A DNA stretch of 16,270 nucleotides, taken from positions 1 to 16,270 of the forward strand of contig CAZPJM010000088.1 in assembly GCA_964586865.1 (NCBI GenBank). The letters are read 5' to 3'. This document shows, one piece after another, positions 8,093 through 14,194 of the stretch (position 1 is its first letter; the number at the start of each line of letters is the position of its first letter). The DNA comes from REDI01 sp964586865. Its GTDB lineage: Bacteria; Myxococcota_A; UBA796; GCA-2862545. Under the pieces are notes generated by a model. It ran no database searches and was not told the DNA's origin. It saw only the letters and a program-made list of their open reading frames with translations. The position numbers were made by a program, and so were the translations under genes.

Positions 8093-8965
8093 ATGACCGA
8101 TCGACGCACGACCCGCCAGCTCTTCAAGGAGTGGCGCGCCGGCGACGCCGAGGCCGGACAGCTCATGGCCCAGCAGGTAGCCGACTGGTACTACGCCATC
8201 GCCACCTCCCGCCTGGGCGAGGCCCGCGGTCGCGAGCCGTGCGATTCGGCCTGTGCCGCCTTCGGCCAGGGCGTGGTGGACGTGACCGACTCCCGCAAGC
8301 TGGTGCCCTGGGCCCACGAGCTCATCGCCGAGCGGGTGAAGGCGGCCGGCACCCGCGCCAGCGACGGGGACGAGCCCTCGGCCTACACCGGTCGCCAGCG
8401 GCCCAAGGCCCTGCTCCGCAAGGCCACCGAGGCCCTGCCCGACGAGCTGGCCCTGCTCCAGGCCGTCTACGGGGCCGACGCCGATCGGAGCCGCATCGAC
8501 GCCCTGGCCGAGCCCCTGGGGGGCAACCCCCTGGGCATCCTCGAGGCCCGCTACCGGGTCAAGCGCTGGCTCCGCGACGAAGGCGGCATCCCCTTCGAGG
8601 TGGCGCCCGAGGAGCCCGTCCTGGACCGGGCCCCCATGCCCCTCTACGAGGCCGACCGGATGGCCAGCTCCGCCGAGGAGACCCAGTTCGAGCACTGGAT
8701 GCTCACCGATCTCGACCTGTGCAAGGACATCGCCGAGTTCGCCCACTTCTCCATCGCCCTGCGCGGCGGCATTCCCGAGCAGGCCGAGGCCCCGGCGCCC
8801 GCGCCCACGCCCGCTGCCGAAGAGCCCGCCCCGGCCGAGACCGCACCGCCGGCCGCCAAGCGTCCGCCCACCGGGCTCTGGATCGGCGTGGCCGTCATCG
8901 TGGTGCTCCTCGGGCTGGGGGGCCTGGTGACCGTGGCCGCCCTGATGGGCTTCTTCGCCATGTAG
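8093..8965 (+). CDS. Tail-anchored membrane protein with sigma-factor-like and anti-sigma-like segments
   Basis: The 290-residue protein starts at an ATG with GGAGG seven bases upstream. Residues 8-85 (LFKEWRAGDAEAGQLM onward) resemble region 2 of ECF sigma factors. Residues 112-165 (ALPDELALLQAVYG, then ILEARYRVKRWLRDE) resemble region 4, including a helix-turn-helix-like spacing. Residues 190-226 (EETQFEHWMLTDLDLCKDIAEFA) look like the helical segment that precedes the membrane span in some zinc-less anti-sigma proteins. A Pro/Ala/Glu linker (230-258) and one hydrophobic span (261-288) end the chain, leaving almost nothing outside. The first segment would face the cytoplasm. Weak similarity by eye is the only evidence for the sigma and anti-sigma parts; the linker and membrane span are clear. 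Alternatively it is simply a lineage-specific membrane protein. It has its own likely promoter at 8014-8042. Confidence 0.85.
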   Translation: MTDRRTTRQLFKEWRAGDAEAGQLMAQQVADWYYAIATSRLGEARGREPCDSACAAFGQGVVDVTDSRKLVPWAHELIAERVKAAGTRASDGDEPSAYTGRQRPKALLRKATEALPDELALLQAVYGADADRSRIDALAEPLGGNPLGILEARYRVKRWLRDEGGIPFEVAPEEPVLDRAPMPLYEADRMASSAEETQFEHWMLTDLDLCKDIAEFAHFSIALRGGIPEQAEAPAPAPTPAAEEPAPAETAPPAAKRPPTGLWIGVAVIVVLLGLGGLVTVAALMGFFAM

Positions 8966-9052
8966 CCCCGCCCGGGCCGGGTGGATACGCCCGCCCGACG
9001 AGGCCGCCCGCCCGATGCGGCGGCCCGGTCCCCCGCGCGCGCGGAAGGATCC

Positions 9053-9895
9053 ATGGACGACGACATCCGCCAGGGCTGGAGCGTGGACCCGGAGCTCCGC
9101 CTCGCCATGCGGCTCGACCAGGTCCGCAAGCAGGTCGACCGCATGGCCTGGCCCGAGGCGGTCTTGGAGGCCGAGGAGCTCCTCCACGAGGCGCCCGATC
9201 ACGTCGAGACCCTCGAGCTGCTCGCCCGGGCCCAGCTCGGCATGATGGACGCCGAGGGTGCGGTGCTCTCCTTCGAGCAGCTCCACGCGCTGGACCCCGC
9301 CCCCCGGCCCGACCGCCTGGCCGGGCTGGCCACCGCTCGGCTCGACACCTGCGACCTGGTGGGGGCCGCCCAGGCCGCCCGCGAGGCCGTGCGCCTCGAG
9401 CCCGGTCTGGCCGAGGCCCATCACGTGCTGGGGCTGGCCCTGGACCACCTCCCCGGCCGCCGGACCGAGGCCGCCCAGGCCTTCGTCGCCGCCAATCGCC
9501 TCGACCCCCTCGCCTACCCCTTCCCCATGCGCCTCGACGCCAGCACCTGGGAACAGGCCCTCACCACCGCCATGCTGCACCTGCCCGGCGAGCTGCGCAG
9601 CCTGTGGGAGGGCGTGCCGGTCCAGCTCCCCGCCCGCCCCGACCTGGACGAGCTGCGGGCCCACGCCCCGCCCCTCTCGCCCCGGATCCTGGGCATGTTC
9701 GTCGGCACCCCGCCCGAGGACGCCGATCCCTGGGACGAGCGCCCCGACGCCCTCACCCTCTTCACCGAGAACGTGGCCCGGGTCTCGAGCCTGGACGAGC
9801 TGGTGGAGCGGATCAGCCACGTCCTCGAGCAGGAGGCCCTGGCCTGGGTGGGCGAGGATCCCTGGGCCGACGATCTCGAGCTCGAGGAGCTGTAG
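9053..9895 (+). CDS. TPR protein with degenerate zincin (DUF1025-like) C-terminal domain
   Basis: This 280-residue protein has tetratricopeptide-type helical pairs from about 20 to 150, for example WPEAVLEAEELLHEAPDH, AEGAVLSFEQLHALDP and AAREAVRLEPGLAEAHHVLG. Residues 165-270 follow the layout of the small minimal zincin metallopeptidases: LPGELRSLWEGVPVQL, ILGMFVGTP, and DALTLFTENVARVSSLDELVERI. Where that family has HExxH, this protein has QEALA (260-264): the Glu is kept but both zinc histidines are gone, so catalysis by the usual mechanism is not expected. It may act as a scaffold. The ATG at 9053 has GGAAGGA five bases upstream, preferred over an earlier GTG at 8981 that has none. The stop abuts the start of the MBL-fold gene, suggesting coupled translation. 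Confidence 0.9.
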   Translation: MDDDIRQGWSVDPELRLAMRLDQVRKQVDRMAWPEAVLEAEELLHEAPDHVETLELLARAQLGMMDAEGAVLSFEQLHALDPAPRPDRLAGLATARLDTCDLVGAAQAAREAVRLEPGLAEAHHVLGLALDHLPGRRTEAAQAFVAANRLDPLAYPFPMRLDASTWEQALTTAMLHLPGELRSLWEGVPVQLPARPDLDELRAHAPPLSPRILGMFVGTPPEDADPWDERPDALTLFTENVARVSSLDELVERISHVLEQEALAWVGEDPWADDLELEEL

Positions 9896-10663
9896 GTGCG
9901 CTTCACGGTCCTGGGCTCGGGCACCGCCAAGCCGGACCCGGACCGCGGTCCGGCCGGCTTCCTCGTGACGGTGGGCCCACACCGGGTGCTGGTGGACGGT
10001 GGCTCGGGGACCCTGCAGCGCCTGGCCCGTCAGGGGGTGGACGCCACCACCCTGGACGGCGGCGTCTACAGCCACCGCCACGTGGATCACACGGGCGATC
10101 TGGTGCCGCTGCTCTTCGCCATGGCGGTCCCGCCAGCCCGACCCGAGCCCTACCCGGTGTGGGCCGGCGAGGGCTTCGCCGACTTCCTCTCGGGGCTCGA
10201 GGGTGTCTACGGCCGTTGGATCCGCCCCCCCGGCGGCGTCTCCCTCACCGAGCTGCCCCTGGACGGGCCGGGGCGGGCCGATCTGGGCGGCGGGCTCACC
10301 CTGCGCACCCTGCCGGCCGCCCACTCGGCCGGGGCGCTGCACCTCTCCTTCGAGGCCGAGGGGCGGCGGGTGGTGTTCAGCGGGGACACGGGCCCCAGCG
10401 AGGCGCTGGCCCGGCTGGCCGCGGGGGCCAATCTGCTGGTCACCGAGTGCGCCGGCCCCGATGACGACCCCATCCCCGGCCACCTCTGGCCCGAGGCGGT
10501 GGCGGAGCTGGTGGACGCGGCCCGCCCGGCGGCGGTCTGGCTCACCCACTTCTACGGGAGCGCCGACCCCGCGGCGGCGGTGGCCACGGTCGGCCGGACG
10601 GGCGTGCCCGTCCACCGGGCCGCCGACGGGGATCGCTGGGAGGGCGGCCCCATCCCGGCCTGA
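9896..10663 (+). CDS. MBL-fold metallo-hydrolase, RNase Z-like
   Basis: This 255-residue protein has a complete metallo-beta-lactamase-fold metal site. It begins VRFTVLGSGTAKPDPDRGPA, as RNase Z-like hydrolases do. Ligands are visible in SHRHVDHTGD (His60, His62, Asp64, His65), AAHSAG (His143), FSGDTG (Asp164) and LTHFYG (His218). PGHLWPEAVAEL with His196 is another RNase Z-like motif. Members process tRNA 3' ends or hydrolyse phosphodiesters and other esters. The exact substrate is not determinable. It lacks the long flexible arm insert usual for true RNase Z, so a related hydrolase is equally likely. The GTG start directly follows the TAG of the TPR gene, with GAGGAG lying inside that gene's 3' end, so translational coupling is likely. 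Confidence 0.92.
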   Translation: MRFTVLGSGTAKPDPDRGPAGFLVTVGPHRVLVDGGSGTLQRLARQGVDATTLDGGVYSHRHVDHTGDLVPLLFAMAVPPARPEPYPVWAGEGFADFLSGLEGVYGRWIRPPGGVSLTELPLDGPGRADLGGGLTLRTLPAAHSAGALHLSFEAEGRRVVFSGDTGPSEALARLAAGANLLVTECAGPDDDPIPGHLWPEAVAELVDAARPAAVWLTHFYGSADPAAAVATVGRTGVPVHRAADGDRWEGGPIPA

Positions 10664-10744
10664 GGCGCCCCCGGCGGTGCGCCACCCCACCCGGTCGGCG
10701 CTTCTCCCTCGCCGGACCGGGCCGCCGATCCCACACTCTGGAGC

Positions 10745-11671
10745 ATGCCCTCGCACCTCTTCCAGCACCGCCTGCCGCGCCTGATCCACCGGGCCACCGG
10801 GGCCACCCGCGGCCTCGCCCTCACCCGGGACGTGCCCTACGCGGCCCGGCCCGGCTGCACCCTCGACGTGCTTCGCCCCCGCGGCGCGCCCGGCACCCTG
10901 CCCACCGTGCTCCACATCCACGGCGGGGCCTTCCGGGTCCTCTCGAAGGACACCCACACCCACATGGCGGCCCGCTACGCCCGGCTGGGCGCGGTGGTCT
11001 TCAACGTGGACTACCGCCTCGCCCCCGAGCACCCCTTCCCCGCCGCCGTCGAGGACGTCCACGACGCCCTGCTCTGGGTGCTGGACCACGCCGCCCACCA
11101 CGGCGCCGATCCGGGGCGCCTCTTGCTCACCGGCGAGTCGGCGGGCGGCAACCTGGTGCTGGGCCTGCTGGTGTCCATGACGCTGCCCCGCGCCGAGCCG
11201 TGGGCCGGGCCGGTCTTCGAGCGGGCCCTCCGCCCCCGCGCCGCCCACGTGGTCTACGGCCTCCTCCAGGCCAGCGGGCTCGACCGCTTCGACGCCGCCG
11301 CCCCGGTGCGCGGCCGGCTGCGCCGCATCGAGACGGACTACCTGCAGGGCCGGACCGAGGTGCCCTACGCCGATCCCCTGGTGGTCCTGGAGCAGACCCG
11401 GGAGCTGGCCCGTCCCCTGCCCCCGCTCCTGGTGCCGTGCGGCACCGCCGACCTCATCGCCGAGGACTCCCGCCGCCTGACGGTGACGGCCCGGCGCCTG
11501 GGCGCACCGGTGACGCCGGTGTGGGCCCTCGGAGCCCGCCACGCCTACCACGGCCTCCCGGGCCGCCGCTCCACCGAGACCTGGGAGGCCATCCGCCAGC
11601 ACGCCCGGGCCCACCTGGTGGGGGCCCGGCAGCCCGATGCCTCGGGCGCCCCCCTGCCCCAGCCCTCGTGA
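10745..11671 (+). CDS. Alpha/beta hydrolase, HSL-family carboxylesterase
   Basis: This 308-residue hydrolase belongs to the hormone-sensitive-lipase-like esterases, which cleave short to medium acyl esters. The oxyanion-hole motif is HGGAF (59-63), the family signature DYRLAPEHPFPA spans 89-100, and the nucleophile is Ser132 in GESAGGN. Asp236 in CGTADLIAED and His266 or His269 in ARHAYHG complete the triad. No signal peptide is evident, so it is probably cytoplasmic. The ATG at 10745 has GGAG nearly touching it, a poor ribosome-binding spacing. It is separated by 81 bp from the MBL gene and meets guaA convergently with only 9 bp between the stops, leaving no room for a separate terminator on either side. 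Confidence 0.92.
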   Translation: MPSHLFQHRLPRLIHRATGATRGLALTRDVPYAARPGCTLDVLRPRGAPGTLPTVLHIHGGAFRVLSKDTHTHMAARYARLGAVVFNVDYRLAPEHPFPAAVEDVHDALLWVLDHAAHHGADPGRLLLTGESAGGNLVLGLLVSMTLPRAEPWAGPVFERALRPRAAHVVYGLLQASGLDRFDAAAPVRGRLRRIETDYLQGRTEVPYADPLVVLEQTRELARPLPPLLVPCGTADLIAEDSRRLTVTARRLGAPVTPVWALGARHAYHGLPGRRSTETWEAIRQHARAHLVGARQPDASGAPLPQPS

Positions 11672-11680
11672 GCCCGGGGC

Positions 11681-13216
11681 CTACTCCCACTCGATGGTGC
11701 CCGGGGGCTTGCTGCTGATGTCGTAGGCCACGCGGTTGATGCCGTGGACCTCGTTGATGATCCGGGTGCTGATCCGACCGAGGACCTCGTAGGGCATGTG
11801 GGCCCAGTCGGCGGTCATGCCGTCGTGGCTGTGCACGGCGCGGACCACGCAGACCTCCTCGTAGGTCCGCTCGTCGCCCATGACGCCGACGGCCTTCACG
11901 GGCAGCAGGACGGCGAAGTACTGCCAGATGTCGCGCCCCAGGCCGGCCTGCTCGATCTCGTACCGGACGATGGCGTCGGCTCGGCGGAGGGTGGCCAGGC
12001 GCTCGGCGGTGAGGGGACCGAGGCAGCGCACCGCCAGGCCTGGCCCGGGGAAGGGCTGCCGCCAGACCCGCCGCGCGTGGAGCCCGAGGGCCTCGCCGAC
12101 GGCGCGCACCTCGTCCTTGAAGAGCTCCCGGAGGGGCTCCACCAGCTCCAGCTCCATGTCCTCGGGGAGGCCACCCACGTTGTGGTGGCTCTTGATGACG
12201 GCGCTGGGCCCGCGCACGGAGACCGACTCGATGACGTCGGGGTAGAGCGTGCCCTGGGCCAGCCACCGGGCCCCCCGGAAGCGCCGGGCCTCCTCCTCGA
12301 AGACGCGGATGAAGACCTCGCCGATGATCTTGCGCTTGCGCTCGGGATCGGTCTCGCCCTCGAGGGCGGTGAGGAAGCGGTCCGAGGCGTCGACCACCGT
12401 GAGATCGTACTCGGCGAACTCGGCGGCCACCTCGTCGCGCTCGTCCTCCCGGAGCAGGCCATTATCGACGAAGATGCAGCGCAGGCGGTCGCCGATGGCC
12501 TCGTGGAGGAGGGCGGCGGTCACCGAGCTGTCCACGCCCCCCGAGAGCCCGCAGATCACCTCGTCCGAGCCGACCAGCTCGCGGATCTCGGCCACCTTCT
12601 CGTCCACGAACTGACCCGGCGTCCAGTCGCCCACCGCCCCGCAGACATCGTGGAGGAAGCGCGCGAGGAGGGCCCGGCCCTGCCGGGTGTGGGTCACCTC
12701 GGGGTGGAACTGCAGGCCGAAGACCCGGCCGTCCTCGCGGCCGATGGCGGCGAGGACGTCCCCCGAGCTGGCCAGGACCCGGAAGCCGGGAGGCGGCTCC
12801 TCGACGTGGTCGCCGTGGCTCATCCACACCGGGTGGGGCTCGCCCTTGACGAAGTCCTGGAAGAGGGGCCCGGCGTCGTCGTCGAGGACGATCCGAGCCA
12901 GGCCGTACTCCCGCGCCTTGCCGCGCTCGATGACCCCACCGGCCAGGTGGGCGAGCTGCTGCAGGCCGTAGCAGATCCCCAGGATGGGCACGTCGAGGTC
13001 GGCCCAGCCGGCGTCGAAGGCCGGGGAATCCTCGGCGAGGACGCTCGCGGGCCCCCCGCTGAAGATCATGCCGACCACCTCGCCCGGGAGGGTGTCGGGA
13101 GCCGGGTCGGTGCAGGGTCGGATCTCGCAGTAGACCCCGTGTTCACGGACCCGGCGGGCGATGAGCTGGGTGTACTGGGAGCCGAAGTCGAGAATCCAGA
13201 TGGTCTGGTGGCGCAC
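11681..13216 (-). CDS. guaA: GMP synthase (glutamine-hydrolysing)
   Basis: GMP synthase converts XMP to GMP using ATP and the amide nitrogen of glutamine, the last step of guanine nucleotide synthesis. The 511-residue length is normal. The N-terminal class I amidotransferase domain has Cys82 in GICYGLQ and His171/Glu173 in LQFHPEVTH. The ATP pyrophosphatase domain carries the P-loop SGGVDS at 225-230. The C-terminal dimerisation domain contains FPGPGLAVR (389-397) and ends in the family-typical GTIEWE. The start was set at the GTG at 13216, giving VRHQTIWILDFGSQYTQLI, because GGAGGG lies just upstream and the family begins here. An in-frame ATG at 13282 would overlap the preceding gene and add 22 residues with no family match. 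guaB is not adjacent. No oddity is seen in the active sites. Confidence 0.98.
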   Translation of the reverse strand: MRHQTIWILDFGSQYTQLIARRVREHGVYCEIRPCTDPAPDTLPGEVVGMIFSGGPASVLAEDSPAFDAGWADLDVPILGICYGLQQLAHLAGGVIERGKAREYGLARIVLDDDAGPLFQDFVKGEPHPVWMSHGDHVEEPPPGFRVLASSGDVLAAIGREDGRVFGLQFHPEVTHTRQGRALLARFLHDVCGAVGDWTPGQFVDEKVAEIRELVGSDEVICGLSGGVDSSVTAALLHEAIGDRLRCIFVDNGLLREDERDEVAAEFAEYDLTVVDASDRFLTALEGETDPERKRKIIGEVFIRVFEEEARRFRGARWLAQGTLYPDVIESVSVRGPSAVIKSHHNVGGLPEDMELELVEPLRELFKDEVRAVGEALGLHARRVWRQPFPGPGLAVRCLGPLTAERLATLRRADAIVRYEIEQAGLGRDIWQYFAVLLPVKAVGVMGDERTYEEVCVVRAVHSHDGMTADWAHMPYEVLGRISTRIINEVHGINRVAYDISSKPPGTIEWE

Positions 13217-13245
13217 GGGCCCTCCGCGTATGGGGGCGGTCCGTA

Positions 13246-13265
13246 ACGCCCCGACGCAGGGGCGT
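13246..13265. promoter_or_regulatory. Stem-loop upstream of guaA
   Basis: ACGCCCC and GGGGCGT form a perfect 7-bp stem with a 6-nt loop, lying just past the stop of the HhH gene and 30 bp before the guaA start. No T-run follows on the minus strand. It could be a weak terminator separating the secreted-protein pair from guaA, or a leader structure affecting guaA. Only the base pairing is seen. Confidence 0.4.
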
Positions 13266-13268
13266 CGG

Positions 13269-14192
13269 TCAGGGCATGCCACCGCCCCGGACCGCCTGGC
13301 TGAAGCGGCCGCCGGTGAGGGCGTCGATGCCGGCGGTCAGCTCCAGGAGTCGAAGCTGATCCTCCACCTGGCCCTCCAGGGTGGGGCGGGGGTTGAGGAG
13401 CATCTCGACCTGGTGGCGCCGCCGATCGAAATACAGGCGCGTCACCTGGGTGAGCAGCTTGTCGCGGAGCTTCACCGCGTCCTGGGACTCGTTGATGATC
13501 CGGATCCGGTCGCTGGACATGACCAGCTCGGAGAGCTCCCACTGGGCCCGCAGCAGCACCCGGTAGTCCTGCGCCTGGTCCAGGTCGCTCGGGGTGGCGG
13601 CCAGGTCATTGGAGGGGCCCGTGTACTGGAAGCGCTGATCCAGATCCTCGCGGAACCAGTACTCGGCCTGGAAGCGCGGCAGCGCCGCGAAGGACTGGGC
13701 ATTCACCGACCACCGCCGCAGCATCTCGGGGCTGGTGCGGGCGTAGTCGTTGGTCCACCCCTGGACCTGCTGGACGGTGGGCTCGTCGGCGAACTCGGCC
13801 AGGACCTGCTCGGGGTTGTCGTAGGTCTTGCCGTTGCCGGCGGTGAGGGAGAGGGTCACCCCCGTCCGCTCGCGCAGCGTCTGGAGCGCCGAGGCGGTCA
13901 TCCCGGGGACGGCGCGCAGCTCCTCGTGGGTGGCGATGTGGCCGCCCCGGGCGTCCCGGAGGGCCACGATGCGGGCCGCCAGCCCGGCGTCCACGTGGTC
14001 CAGGCGGGCGAGCTGCTCGGGGCTCGCGTCGTCCAGGAACAGGGGCCGCTCGGTGGCGGAGCCCTGCTCCGAGACCGCCAGCGGGTTGGCGGGGGCCTCG
14101 GCGGCGCCCTGGGCATCGCCGGTGGCTCCGGAGGGGGTCGCGCCGGCGGGGAGGCCGAGGACCAGGGCGAGGACGGGGAGGACGTGGCGCAT
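13269..14192 (-). CDS. Secreted helix-hairpin-helix protein with unnamed C-terminal module
   Basis: The 307-residue protein starts at an ATG with AGGAG eight bases upstream and has a signal peptide (MRHVLPVLALVLGLPAGA), so it is exported. Residues 52-115 form a ComEA-like helix-hairpin-helix pair: DASPEQLARLDHVDAGLAAR then THEELRAVPGMTASAL. Such domains usually bind DNA, although the first hairpin here lacks the usual Gly-Ile-Gly. Residues 166-300 form a module also found in the upstream neighbour: EYW (177-179), DYRVLLRAQW (209-218), VTRLYFDR (250-257) and IDALTGG (289-295). The module is alpha-helical with coiled-coil character near its end. The gene starts 2 bp after the stop of that neighbour, so the two are almost surely one operon. 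The function is unknown; a structural or envelope-linked role is my guess. Confidence 0.85.
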   Translation of the reverse strand: MRHVLPVLALVLGLPAGATPSGATGDAQGAAEAPANPLAVSEQGSATERPLFLDDASPEQLARLDHVDAGLAARIVALRDARGGHIATHEELRAVPGMTASALQTLRERTGVTLSLTAGNGKTYDNPEQVLAEFADEPTVQQVQGWTNDYARTSPEMLRRWSVNAQSFAALPRFQAEYWFREDLDQRFQYTGPSNDLAATPSDLDQAQDYRVLLRAQWELSELVMSSDRIRIINESQDAVKLRDKLLTQVTRLYFDRRRHQVEMLLNPRPTLEGQVEDQLRLLELTAGIDALTGGRFSQAVRGGGMP

Positions 14193-14194
14193 GG

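Noticed and set aside
8981..9052. An earlier GTG start for the TPR protein
   Set aside because: The extra 24 residues are Arg/Ala/Pro-rich without pattern, and the ATG at 9053 has a strong GGAAGGA site at good spacing.
10664..10683. A terminator hairpin after the MBL gene
   Set aside because: Only a 5-bp stem with a 10-nt loop can form and no T-run follows; this is expected by chance in such GC-rich DNA.
7910..11614. A 1234-codon open frame on the minus strand under the rightward gene cluster
   Set aside because: It lies opposite five genes with clear motifs and ribosome-binding sites, and its translation is Gly/His/Ala-rich with no domain pattern.
11744..13246. A 500-codon open frame on the plus strand opposite guaA
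   Set aside because: guaA is unmistakable with intact active-site motifs; the plus-strand frame is its shadow.
13217..13282. An earlier ATG start for guaA at 13282
   Set aside because: It overlaps the preceding gene and adds residues not found in the family; the GTG at 13216 gives the standard N-terminus and has GGAGGG upstream.
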